NCBI GenBank assembly: GCA_003508835.1
Contig: PUFA01000070.1
Span: forward strand, 2,728,001 to 2,792,000
Length of the DNA stretch: 64,000 nt
Source: Eonycteris spelaea
Lineage: Eukaryota; Chordata; Mammalia; Chiroptera; Pteropodidae
Reading direction: 5' to 3'
The number at the start of each line of letters is the position of its first letter. Position 1 is the first letter of the stretch. Shown here piece by piece: positions 1-11,260 of the stretch. Both the position numbers and the translations under genes were made by a program. The notes beneath the pieces are model-generated. The model was not told the DNA's origin. It ran no database searches and worked only from the letters and a program-made list of their open reading frames with translations.

Positions 1-1769
1 CATGTCACAGTTTTATAGGAGCAGGTCCTCTTGAGGAAGGAGTCATGGTTGCCAAATGCCAACTGTGACTGGGTTGGTAAATTTGTCTTATTCTAGAAGA
101 GTAAGAAACATTCACCAACATTAGCTTTCTTGATAAAAATATATTTTATATTCCTATCTGCCTTATTCTTTTGTCTTTTTTATTTCTTGGTTCAGAATTT
201 AAGTGAGAGAAAGCAGGTATATTATTAATTTAAGCCTCCTTGAATTTCAACCTTGTGAACAGGAGGAGGAAGTAGAGTGTGGGGGATATAATAGTGTAGG
301 TACCTTAGGCAGGAAGAATTTGAATCCACACAACTGAGCTGTGATGCTAGCGAGAGACATTTAAATAGGGAGCAGAGAGATATGCAGACTGTATCATCTG
401 AAACTCTTCTCTTTTGGAGAGATTGATCCGAAATAAAGGACCTCACTTACGTCAGGCGAGAAGCAATCAGACTCAGCCAAGACAAAATGGAGGCTGGAAG
501 GGTTCAGATTAGCCCAGTTTTGCTCCAAGCCTGAGGAGATAATGTTTTTTCTTTCTTTCTTTTTAAATTTATTTTATTCTCCTATCATGAGGCCAAATAA
601 AAGAAGACAATTCCATTTGTTTCTTTCCCAGGTTTTTAAGCTAGAGGACCAGAATCTGTATGGATCACTCAGGGTCCAGTTCATCAGAGCAGGTCACTAC
701 AAAAGGGGTTTGGGACCACACCATCAGCTACTGACTAAATATCTGAAGCTGTTTCTGTGCATAAAACAAAGTGACACGAGGGAGGGTGGCTGGTCCAAGA
801 ATTCAAGAACTGGTTCTCTCTTCTTTCGTTAAGTGGACCAGGGAAGAAAAAAAGAATTCCTGCCTCAGGTTTAGAATAAATATTTTTTTTCACAATCATC
901 CTCAAGTATATATACACACATATTACTTTTTCTAATCATATAAGTAGCATATGCTTATTGTAGATAAATGGCAAGTCGAAAGAAGAAAATAAACAATTTT
1001 AAACTCCCAAAATGTCTGTTCGGATTACGTTTGGCTGCAACAATGAGAAGTCCAGAGGAAGTCGTATGAAGATGGTCTAGCAGCTGCATGATTCCTTCAG
1101 GATCAGGCCCTTTCTATTTCACCATACTTATCGTGAAAGCCTTTGCCTCCTATCTCTGCCTTATGGTTGCAAGATAGCTGCTGTGGCTCTGGGCCTCATG
1201 TCCTTCTGAGACAGGAAGAAGGAGGAAGCAGGAAAGGGTAGTACCTATATCAGAAAAGTAAAAACTTTTTCAGAAACCCTCTCTTTGGTTCTCATTAGCT
1301 AGCACTTTTCACATGGTCTCCTAACTGCCGGGAAGTTCAAGAAATTGAGTATTTTGGGCTGGGCCCTTGGCTCTCCCAAAGAAAAGCTGGATTTTTTCTA
1401 TAAAGAAGAGAAAGAATTAGCTACTGGATAGGAAAGGCAGTGCTTCCTCCAGTTCTGGCTCTGCCTAGGTTCTGCTTCCCTTTCGTTTCCTGCATCGCTC
1501 ATCCTCCACAGCCCAGGCCATTCTTCCAGTAATCCCTGTGCTGGTCTATCACCCAGGTCAGAGCAGCAAGGCTTCCTCCAACTTTACATCTGGCTTGCAA
1601 AATAAGACTTTTTCCTAGTTATGCATTCCATTAAGACTATTACATGTTTCCAAAGCATATGTATAAACTCTTCATACAATTTCATAACCTGTTCTTTTCT
1701 CTCAATGATATGTTTATTATCAGTAGCTTGGCAGAAGATGAAATTAATTGCATCTCAGCTGCATAGCAT
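1..1769. other. Unique AT-rich sequence, no gene seen
   Basis: No recognisable exon, RNA gene or well-preserved repeat is visible. Reading frames are short and overlap on opposite strands. Around 905-1010 the text resembles an old LINE (HAL1/L1-like, an A-rich stretch ending in repeated GAAGAAAATAAA-like words), but the match is too weak to call. Confidence 0.5.
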
Positions 1770-2230
1770 GCTTCCTTAATTCATTCTATAACTATATGCC
1801 AAATGGTATTGAAGATGCTGGGAGAAGACACTGAACAAAACACACAAAATCTCAGCCCTCCTGGAGCTGATATTCTAGGAGGAGAGGACAGTTAACAAAT
1901 ATATGAGTAAGTTCACAATATATCAAATGGTTATGAGCATTAAGGAGAAAAATAAAGCAGGGTGAAGGAGAGAAGGAATGTTAGGAAAGAGAGAGTTCCC
2001 ATGTTATATACACAATGGTCAAGGAAGGTTACATGGATAAATAGAGGTCTGAAATAAGAAAGTTGTGTGTATTTCTTTAAATTTTCTAGGCAAAGGGAAC
2101 AACATATATAAAGGTCTTGGCATGGGAGCATGTGTGGTATGTTTGAGAAATAGTACCAGGGCTGTTGTAAGTGGGTCAGGTTTAGCAAGATGAGAGTATT
2201 CAGAGATGAGGCAGAGATAGCACTAGAAGT
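1770..2230 (-). repeat. L2 LINE fragment (antisense)
   Basis: Read on the minus strand this resembles the 3' part of L2: the words for a growing element end in a 'gagggcTGAGATTTT'-like segment, and the plus strand shows the antisense counterpart ('CTCCTGGAGCTGATATTCTAG', 'GAACAAAACACACAAAATCT'). Farther along lie 'GGCAAAGGGAACAACATATA' and 'AAAGGTCTTGGCATGGGAGC', typical of the upstream portion of this ancient repeat. Divergence is high and the borders are approximate. A short minus-strand frame through this block is a repeat artefact. Confidence 0.6.
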
Positions 2231-2629
2231 TTCCATATAGTCGAAAGAGCTTACTTTTATTAGTTGCATAGTATTGAACTCTTTGTTAGACACTAATTTT
2301 TCGTATTCGTAACTAACTTTTAAAAAAGATGTTAGGTCATTGACAAAAAAATCATTAATACCTACATTAAAATAATAATTTATCGACTTTGTTTTTTGAG
2401 AGAAAGTTTTAAGCACAGCTAGCCTTCTAAAATCATGAACAAGGGAGAAAACAGTATCAAAATTTCACTTCATTTGCAAACAAAACAAACATAAAAATAT
2501 GCTTAATTATCTTAGTGTGGTGGATGTGGGAAAATAGCAAGGAATACATGGAGAAAAAGGGAAGCAGAATAAAGGAAGGAGAGGAACACAGGAGTTAAGT
2601 TTCCTGAAGAAGAAGAAAGAGGGCTACTA

Positions 2630-2955
2630 GTTCTATTTCTTACTACAAACCACCCTAAGGTGGGGGTGTGGAACAACCATTTTATTGAGCTCATGGTTCT
2701 GTGGGTCAGGAGCTTGGGCTTCCATACAACACAGCAGCCTTAGAGAAGTTCAACTTGTTACACAGTGGTTCTCTTTCAAGAGGCCAGGGTAGAAGCCCCC
2801 TTAGAGGCTAGACCTGAAACTGGTATAGCATTACTTCTCCCTTACTCTATTGGTCTAAGCAGTTACAGAGCAGCCCAGACCCAAGTGGGGGGGGGGGGAA
2901 CAGATCCCACTTCTCGATAGGAGTAATGTCAAAGAATTTGAAGTCATTTTAAATT
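2630..2955 (-). repeat. MaLR-type LTR fragment (antisense), probable
   Basis: The text 'CATGGTTCTGTGGGTCAGGA' followed by a region ending 'TGTCAAAGAATTTGAAGTCA' resembles the antisense of MLT1/MST-type non-autonomous LTRs. A run of 12 G at 2887-2898 lies inside it. No coding capacity remains. The assignment to a subfamily is not possible by eye. Confidence 0.45.
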
Positions 2956-3215
2956 TAGCACAATATGCAAAGAAGAGATAGACAGATTCCTAGCTTTTTG
3001 CCCACATAAAGTCCATGGCTGTGATTGCACAGTTACATGACAAAAAGGGCAGAAATATGGTCATTCTGGCTTACAGTCCTGAGATGTTTCCCTCGAACCC
3101 CTCAGCTCAATCTCATATGTGGTTTATCTTTTTCTAAACCTTGAAAAGCCACCCTTAGTAAATAATAAATTACAGATTTCCTCTATAATCTTTAGAAAAA
3201 TACTATCCTGAAGAA

Positions 3216-3236
3216 TTTTTTTTTTTTTTTTTTTTT
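3216..3236. repeat. T21 homopolymer
   Basis: An uninterrupted run of 21 T. On the minus strand it would be an A tail, but no retroposon body with target-site duplications was identified beside it. Confidence 0.9.
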
Positions 3237-3439
3237 GGTTTTTGCTTTCTTGGTGATATGCTACTCCCCCACCCCTTTTTTAAAAGTAGTAAAATAAGCT
3301 CATATGTGTGGCCTTGTAAATGGTAACTCATCCAAGGTAACAATTTATGCAGTAGAATCTAAAAGAATGTTGTTGTATTTATTTTACTATCTGTGTATTT
3401 CTTGAAAGGAGGGTAGTTTGATAAAATATTGTTGTGAAG

Positions 3440-3575
3440 CTGTTCTGTTTGGGGTACTTATTTGCAAAGCTACATTAGCTAATTCCCTCCAGACTTCAGG
3501 ATTCATGTCATCTGGACCCACTGATTTGTGTATGTTCAGATTTTTCAAGTATTCCTTTACCTGCATTGACAGAGC
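3440..3575 (-). mobile_element. L3/CR1 LINE reverse-transcriptase fragment
   Basis: The minus-strand frame spanning 3680-3387 contains, at about residues 41-71 (nt 3560-3468), a stretch beginning VKEYLKNLNIHKSVGPDDMN and continuing into P-E-V-W-R-E-L-A. This matches the well-known CR1/L3 reverse-transcriptase segment of the type 'L..L...KS.GPD.I.P.VL.ELA'. The rest of the frame is unlike the family, so this is a short, degraded relic of an ancient LINE, not a gene. Confidence 0.75.
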
Positions 3576-4111
3576 ACATATTTGACAGAATAATATTAAA
3601 AAATATAAGATGGCAAGCAGATGGTCAGAGTCTTGACTAGAAAAAGATCTTATTGAAAATGGTTTGTGAATGCAGACCATGCTTTTGTTTACAGGAATGT
3701 CCTTTTAAATATTTAGTTTGATCACCAACAAAGAGCCCAATGCCTGCAGAAATATGTTAGCCGGTATCTTCTACCTGAAGTAATGGCTCCCTTGAAAAGG
3801 AGGTGGGAGGCATAAAGAAGTTTTCTACAACTCCTTGCTGCCAGATGTCTGTGTTGCTACCTAAATCGTGGAGGTGAAAAAACCTTTCCTGATCTCCTGT
3901 GCCTGATGTTGCTCCTTCTTCAGTAAAGAAAGGCATGGATTCAATCCAGTGAAAACAAGAGGAGGCAAAAGAAAAAAGAAATGGAAAGACAAAGACTCAT
4001 ACCAAGCAGAATTTCCAAGGATCCCAAGTTTAGTCCTTTGTGTTGGGAAGATAGGTTGGTGAGAAATCTGGGCTCTGCACTGATGCCTGGAATAAAAATG
4101 CGAACACTTCT
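3576..4111. other. Unique sequence, no gene seen
   Basis: Only short frames are present and no known repeat was recognised. The block leads into a small tandem repeat. Confidence 0.4.
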
Positions 4112-4183
4112 ACATTTAAAGAATAAAACTCTCTGTTTACATTTAAAGAATAAAACTCTCTGTTTAAAGAATAAAACTCCCTG
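4112..4183. repeat. 27-bp tandem repeat, 2.7 copies
   Basis: The unit starts ACATTTAAAGAATAAAACTC and is 27 bp long. Copies occupy 4112-4138 and 4139-4165, followed by a partial third copy to 4183 that lacks the first nine bases. The first two copies are identical, suggesting recent duplication. Repeated peptide strings in the overlapping frames on both strands are a consequence of this repeat. Confidence 0.9.
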
Positions 4184-7100
4184 AACACTTTGCACAAGTT
4201 GCAAAGGAAAATTTGGTAAAGAGATATTTGAGTTTTTCTTACAGACTTTTCTTTTATGGATGCCAGTGTCTTATTAACAGAAAAGATTACTAGATTAGTA
4301 TTTGGGCAGTGACATCGGATACCTGTCATTATTTAGATAGTCAGTTCTAGTACCTTATTGCCATCAGTCTATGGTTGTCACCATTGAAAACATTAGTGGA
4401 GCCGAGTTTGTCCAATGTCACTGCAATGTCAGAACCCATGACCTGCTTTACAGTCCTTGGATCCACATTTCAGTTGCTAAGGGACATGGGCAGGATGAGA
4501 CCAACAAAGCAAGCCCAGAAACTGCCTATATTTATTACCAACTATTTGATCTGAATATTTTGGGAGGGTGGACCTTCTATCTTTAACACACATAACTTCT
4601 CTTTGTTTCATACTGGGATGCACACCCACGTACATAAGCACCCAAACTCTAATGGCCCTGGGCCATTTTATTTCCTCAGGCACATCTCCTCTATCCCTTG
4701 AGACCTTAAGAATTTCACTCATTTTTCTACATATACTCTTTTTTCTGCCTTCTTGTTATACATATCCAAGTTCTCTTCTACCTTGTACTAGGAGTTATGA
4801 GTCATTTTAGTGATTAAAATGAAGCCTTATTTTTCATGCTATCACACTGAAATGTTTAATAACTAAAAGATCTTCTACATCCTCCAAAAAGAGACTTTAT
4901 GAGATTTTTTTCCTTTACATGGAGTGCAACCATGTTTTATAATAAAGCAATAGGACTGGAAAATATGGCAAAAGCTTCATCCACTTGCTTCTAGATGAAA
5001 TTGTTTTTGGCAATCCATATAAGTGGGTTTCTCTTGGGTGAGAAAGGGTGATTTTGTATAAAGTAGACCAGTGTGTAGAAAATCAGCCAAATAGTCAGTT
5101 GTTGACTACCAAATCATCAAAGAACCAGTTTGCCAAAAGACTAGTTTTTCAATATTATTCATTCAGCCAAGAATTTGTATCATTATTAGCACAATTGCTT
5201 GAAAAACTTCCAAGCTTAAAACCAGTGGGCATCTTCACACTCTCATATCAATGCATCCACTCACCAACAAATGTACACAAAGGCCCCTCCTATTCATATA
5301 TAAGAGCATTCCAGGGATTTGCTTGTAGTCCACCTCCTTTCTTTCCCGGTCAAGGAAAAAAAAAATGTGTGAATGATGAGAAGTAGGAAAAGCAATAGAC
5401 TAAATTGAGAATATATTGGAAGATAAAAACTCACCATGCCATTTTCAAAAATCATTGAGATCGGTGACATGCCTGATCCCAGAATATTTAAAAACTGAAG
5501 AAATTGTCTCTCTTCCAAGTATACTGTGTATTGAGCAGCCTGACTGAAATGTAAATTTCTATTAATTTATTACTTGTTAAAAAAATTATAAATTATTAAG
5601 TAGGCAAATTGGTCATCGAGCCAATTGCTTTATTGAAAAATTGATATTACATGAAATAAAATTTAATGGATTCATCTAGAATCATTGCAGAAGTTCTCTT
5701 TTAAACAATTTGTAGAACTTATAAATTTTCTCTCCAGATTTTCTCATCTATACATTTAAGTTCATGCATTCTGGGGGGAGTGAGGGATTCTCAGTAGATA
5801 TACCAATGAACTAATTGAAACAGTGAAGTCATTCATCAATAAATACTTTCTAAGTACCTAATATAAAAGATTTTACTAAACACAGAGGTGAAAACAAGAG
5901 AGGAAATACTAAAGAAATAAGTGATGAAAATTCTGATCTTTACTGGCTCACAAGACAAAATATTCATATATTGGCTGACTTGAGAACAATTACAAAATAA
6001 CCTATCAACGAGTTCACAATGGCACTGTGTAAGTGTAATGTGCAGACAGCTCTGACCTCCTACTGGTCATGCCCACAATCCATTCCCAATGTCCACACAT
6101 AAAAGCAAATCTTTCCTCCTCTGGCAGGATGTCTTTTTCTTTCCAAGATAAAATCTCTCTCCAATGTTCAAATCATAAGGTATTTTTCTCCTATGCAAAC
6201 CATTTGAAACCCTACAGGTATTTTTATACTTTCTGTTGTTTTACTCACATAAGTCTGGTTTGATTTGAAATTAAAAAGGAAAAAAAATTGAAGTCAGTCT
6301 TTATGTTTCCTAGCTTAGATGCTTGAAAACATACCAAGATAATGTTTAAACGATTTCTACATGATGATTATAAGCAATACATCAGGGATCAGATGTCTGT
6401 AAACATCTACTTTTGACATCCTTCTTGTATTCGGAGAAAGTTTGGCCCAAGTTAAAAGACCAGGTGACTTAAGCAGCAAGTCAAATGAAGATCTACAGAG
6501 AAAACAGAGGCTTTTAAAAACCTGTAATTTCGGAAGATGGGTTTTCTAATTAAAATACAGCCAGTGGTTGCAGGGATGCAAAAAGGAATCTAGCAGGTAT
6601 TAGGTCTCAAGGATTTGGGCCTATGATAGTCTACATAATTTGTCAAACCTGCATCTTAATTACTTGGAAACACCTTAAAAAATAACCAGAGCATTATAGC
6701 AGGCCCTGAGGCATGAGAAGAGTCCACAAACTGAGCAATGCTGTCCTCCAGGGCAGAGAGCCATTTCCTCTCCTGCTTTACACAGCGGCATGCGTGAGGG
6801 TGATGGTTGATAAATATATTAATAAAACATTCACATAATCACAGGCTGCCATGACTGGAGGGGGTTTTCATGGAAGATATGAATAATATTTTATAAACAC
6901 CGACAAGCAAAATGAAACAATTATGTAAATAGATTTCTCTCAAATACTTGTTGATGTCAATTTAATTGGACATGGCCTACTTCCATGTATCCAGCTTTAA
7001 CTGTCTTTGGAGACTATTCGAGACTTAACTAGTGTGCTGCATGCATAGTTTGCTGTATTTGAGCATCGGCATAGCAAGAATTAACAAAACAGAGACGCCT

Positions 7101-7327
7101 GTTTTTAACATACCCATTGTACTCCAAGTCCACATCTGCTATCTTGGTCCTACTTCATATATATATGTATGTATATTGCTGAATTTTCAGATCCTTGAAG
7201 TACAGGGCTGGAAGACACTTTAAAGATGTTCAAGTTTGGCCATCCAAGCCCAAACTCCTCCACATTCTAGTCTGACACAAATATTCATTGCCAGACTGTA
7301 ATGGCCATATATTTTTGTTCTGCCTAA
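4184..7327. other. Mostly unique sequence, no gene seen
   Basis: No recognisable exon or RNA gene. A faint antisense L2-like 3' end may lie at about 5830-5960 ('TCATCAATAAATACTTTCTA'). A 112-codon plus-strand frame at 5048-5386 has no recognisable domain and normal AT-rich composition, so it is treated as chance. Confidence 0.45.
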
Positions 7328-7521
7328 AGCAGTAGTCAGCAAACTGTTTCTGTAAAGGGCCAAAAAGTAAATATTTTAGGCTTTGTGGGCCATACAGTCT
7401 GTGCCTCACTAGTGCAAAAAACAGCCACAGACAATATATAAATGAGTGAGCGTAGCTGTGTTTCATGAAAACTATGTACAAAAATAGGCAGTGGGTCAGA
7501 TTTGGTCAAGCTTTGATCTAA
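7328..7521. mobile_element. MER5A-like hAT-Charlie non-autonomous DNA transposon
   Basis: The series 'CAGCAAACTGTTTCTGTAAA', 'AAATATTTTAGGCTTTGTGG', 'GGGCCATACAGTCTGTGCC', 'GAGTGAGCGTAGCTGTGTTT' and 'AAAAATAGGCAGTGGGTCAG' follows the MER5A consensus from one end nearly to the other, in order. It is a non-autonomous hAT relic with no transposase. A minus-strand frame crossing it is not a gene. Confidence 0.88.
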
Positions 7522-8029
7522 ATAATTTGCTATGAAGCATGGAGCATGGAGACAAATGAAAAAAAATAAAGAAAGAAAGCCTAAATAATGTGAATAAAAT
7601 AAGTGCTCACAATGAATACCAATAGAAGTTCTTGCTTCTTAGTCCAGATGACTCAAGAGTTTTTATTTATATGCTCTTCTTACTAAATACTTCTGTTGGG
7701 CTCTATTGAGTAAAGATCACCTCCTCCTACCTTTCTCCTCTTGTCAACCAAACCTGAGGTAAAAGAGAAAAGTTAGCAGACATTCATGCAATCATCTTCA
7801 GACATCCTGGATATTCTTAAGTGTGGCATTATTTTAAAACAAAATTAGATACTCGCTGGATGCTAAGGCAAGGATGTTATAAGTTAGTACTGAGAGGATA
7901 ATACCCAACCACATGCAGATAAAAGCGGTGATGCTGGAACACTAGGCAGGGCTCAACTCCAAATGGAAGATCATGTAGTAAAGTTGGTTTTAAAAAATGA
8001 AGGGCAACATGGCTTGGTATAAACCATCT
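7522..8029. other. Unique sequence, nothing recognised
   Basis: AT-rich DNA without a long frame or known repeat. Confidence 0.4.
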
Positions 8030-8225
8030 GGGATTTGAATTATTTCCGCATCTTAGTAATTCTGAGACATTGGACAGGTTTCTTAATTTTCATGAGCCTC
8101 CCAATGCCCCATCTATATAATAGGGATAGTAATGTTTATTTTCCAGGGTTGTTATGAAGGTTATGAGAGGTAAGGTCCGTGAAGTTCCTGGCGCCATGTC
8201 TGGCATACAAGAAGCACTGATATCC
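8030..8225 (+). repeat. MIR SINE
   Basis: Ordered MIR-like text: a word near 'GAGACATTGGACAGGTTTCT', then 'CCCCATCTATATAATAGGGA', 'CAGGGTTGTTATGAAGGTTA' and 'GGCGCCATGTCTGGCATACA'. This follows the MIR core and 3' part in plus orientation. Confidence 0.85.
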
Positions 8226-9135
8226 TGTACCAAGAGAATAATGAATGCTCTGTTATAAAATTTTGCCAACTGCTCATCATTTAGAAAAATCTGCAGGCCA
8301 TGGGGCAAAAGCCTAAATTTTAAGGAAGTGTTTTGCTGCCATATTTCCATAACTGCTAACAGTTATGATCAAGAACTTATAGAAAGGCACTGAACTGAGT
8401 GCAGAAGTTACCTGTTTCTCTAAGTTTTGTTTTCCCTACAATTCCATCTATTCAGTTAAGTTTGGGGCCAGGGTTAGTCACTTAGGTTTCTCCTCACGTG
8501 TGAACTCATGAATTCATAAATAGAGATTCCAGAATGTAGCCTAGTTGAACGCTAACCAGGTCCTCAAATGATTAGCAATGAGAGAAAATCACAACTTGTT
8601 TCCCTTTGAAGGCAGCCCTAAGACCACCAGGAGCTTGCGATGTTCGAGAAAGTAGCGGCATGTTTATATAGGAATGTGAGCTGTATAGAACATGGAACAC
8701 CTGTGCTCTGTGGTCTTCACAGCCCCAATTAGCTTCTGGAAAGAATTCAGGGTAGAAATTCTTAATGGGATGCCCCAGAAAGTACCTCGATTCTAAGCAC
8801 TAAAATAATTTCTTTAGCTCTGCTAGCTATATGTAAAACATATTCACTAATAACTATTTAGTTACCCAAGTGAGTGCCATAAAAGAATCCTTGACATTCA
8901 GAAAAGAGACTCAACTTGTTTATAATAAGAACTTATATTGTTGGTACAGGAAACTGATTTGAGGTTTAATATGAGAAAAGACTTTCAAAATCCAGCACCA
9001 CTCAAATAAGGAATGGGTTGTTCTGTGGGTAGCAAATTCTTTGTGGTTAGAAGTGATGATCTCTTAGAGATATTGTGGAAAGAATTCCTGTAATAAAAGG
9101 AAGGAATAGTTGACTAAATTGTTTTATTCTTATAT
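8226..9135. other. Unique sequence, nothing recognised
   Basis: No long frame, RNA gene or clear repeat. Confidence 0.4.
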
Positions 9136-9540
9136 CTTTATTTAACAAGCATTTTGGGGCACCTAACATGAGCTAGCACTTTTTAAGTTCTGGCACACTG
9201 AAAAAGATTAAGAATATAAAGATAAATATGAAGACATTATTACTGTTAAAAGACCTTAAAGGTGAGAGGGGAAATCAGATAAGTAGCCAATGATTACAAC
9301 TGAACACAGGTGCTGTGATAAAGAAATGTACAAAAGTGAGCCCCTAACTTAGCAGGTAATAATGAGGGAAGGGTTCTTGGAGTGGATGACGTTGAGTCTC
9401 AAAGGGTCCAGTAATATAAGTTAGTCAGATAGAGGAAGGAGGTAAGAAGCCATTCTAGGCAGAAGGAATAGAGTAAACAAAGGCACAAGGTCATAGAAAT
9501 AAATAATACTTCAGCCAGTCTAGGGGATTGTCATGGGTTA
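9136..9540 (-). repeat. L2 LINE fragment (antisense)
   Basis: The start 'TTTATTTAACAAGCATTTTG' followed by 'GCACCTAACATGAGCTAGCA' is the antisense of an L2 3' end. Downstream words 'CTAGGCAGAAGGAATAGAGT' and 'AAACAAAGGCACAAGGTCAT' fit the more upstream part of the same repeat. Strongly diverged. Confidence 0.6.
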
Positions 9541-10599
9541 TGCAGCTTTATCATCAACCATATTCTATTTATTTTGTAATAAATGTGCATTAACAGCCCC
9601 TAATCAAATTTGTGAATAAAGTGATGTTGAGATAATATATAATACATTTAAAGAGCAAAATTAAACCCAAAGAGGACACAGTTAGGATAGGAGTTGGAAT
9701 TGGGGCAGGGGTTGGGGATTGAAGGGGACGGGGCTGCACACTTTTCGGTATGTATGTTATACCTGTACAAAGACGGTTTATTAAAAAAATGCTAAGTGCC
9801 AAAGGCCTAATCAATTTCAACACTGGAGGGAATGCTGGCTAAGAATCATAGGCTAGGAACTATTGGAGTGTTTTCCTGAGTTTTTAAGACCAGGTTTGGT
9901 CATAGGCAATCTCTACCTCATGTTGACTTTAGAACCAAACCTCCAGCAAAAGATGCAACTTCACAATAGAACCAAAAAACAAAAGTTGCAGACAGATGAT
10001 TTTAGCTCAACCTAAGGAAGAAGTCTCTGATAGCTAACTTCTATGGGAAATTAAGAGAATTCTTTTTCCTACATTCAAAGGTATTTAAACAGAAGCTAGA
10101 CAGTAACTTTTCAGGAATGTTGCAGATGAAATTTAGGGATTAGACCTGAGTGGTGAATTATACCAAATCTAACTGACCTCCTAGAATCTTGAGATTCTGA
10201 AATTGTTATACCAGACTCATTCCAAGTCCATGACTTAGCTCATGTCACATTCAGCTAGCCTGTTTATCCTTCTTTCTTCAGATTCCTCTTTTCCTGATAT
10301 TTTGAACCAACTATCTCTGACAAGAAGCATTTCCCAGTTCATCTCTGCCTTAGTACACTGAATGGTGCATTACAGGTGCCCAGGAATGATAACCGTTGCT
10401 GCACTATTAATGATAGCTGCATTTGCTCTTATACTTCTTTTCTTTGTTCCATTTGCATGGAACTTTCACTTTTTCCTGCGACTAAATCTTAAAAACTCAA
10501 GATCCTGCTTTAGATGGTTTTGTTATATGTGATATTTATATGTATAAATAGAAAACTTTTAGTGGAGGGGAGAGTTCAGAGTCGGAGTTATCACTGGTC
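9541..10599. other. Unique sequence, nothing recognised
   Basis: No exon, RNA gene or well-preserved repeat was recognised in this AT-rich stretch. Confidence 0.4.
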
Positions 10600-10822
10600 C
10601 ATAAGAAAAACCTCCCAAACTTAGTGGCTTAAAGCAACAACAATCTTCTCTTTCTTCTTTCTTTCTTTCTTTCTTTCTTTTTCTTTCTTTCTTTCTTTCT
10701 TCTCTTCTCTTTCTTTCTTTTCTTTTCCTCCTCCTTCTCTTTCTTTCTTTTTCTTTCTTTCTTTCTTTCTTTCTCTTCTTTCTCTTTCTTTCTTTCTTTT
10801 TTTCTCTCCTTTCTTCTCTCTT

Positions 10823-10865
<43 letters not shown>

Positions 10866-11260
10866 CTCTCTCTCCCTCCCTCCCTCCCTCCCTCCCTCCT
10901 CCTTCTCCCTTTCTCTCTCCTCTCTTTCTATCTTTCTTTCTTTCTCACAAAACTGCAATTTGGGCAGGATGCAGCAAGGACAGCTCCAGAAAGCCTGAAG
11001 CCTCAAATGGTGGGGAAATCATCTGAGGGCTCAATCACACACATGACTGGTGAGTGATACTGGCTGACAGGTGGGACGATGGGGGTCATCAGCTAGAACG
11101 CCTGCATGTGCTTCTCTCTGCGGCTGCTTGGCTTCCTCACAGCACAGTGGCAGGGTTCCAAGAGCAAGTCTTAAGAACCAAGTAGAAACTGAATCCCCTT
11201 GTACAGCTAGCCTTAGAAGTCACATCATGTCACTTCTGCCATAGTCACAGGCCATCTCAG
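10600..11260 (-). repeat. MaLR-type LTR (antisense) split by a microsatellite
   Basis: The left flank 'CTTAGTGGCTTAAAGCAACA' and the right flank, with 'GGCTGACAGGTGGGACGATG', 'CTTGGCTTCCTCACAGCACA' and 'CATGTCACTTCTGCCATAGT', resemble the antisense of an MLT1/MST-type solo LTR. A 300-bp pyrimidine microsatellite sits where these LTRs usually carry a short CT-rich segment, so it probably expanded in place. No internal retroviral genes are present. Confidence 0.6.
10643..10946. repeat. Compound pyrimidine microsatellite (TTTC)n-(TC)n-(CCCT)n
   Basis: About 300 bp that is almost purely C/T on the plus strand. It passes from TTTC-type units through a (TC)n block near 10830-10861 to CCCT units near 10872-10898, then back to TTTC-type units. 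The minus-strand frame across it encodes only low-complexity E/K/R repeats and is not a gene. Confidence 0.95.

Noticed and set aside
6600..6720. Possible MER20-type element
   Set aside because: Only scattered words agree; the order and ends of the element are not recognisable.
10629..11006. 125-codon minus-strand frame rich in E, K and R
   Set aside because: It is the translation of a pyrimidine microsatellite and has no domain.
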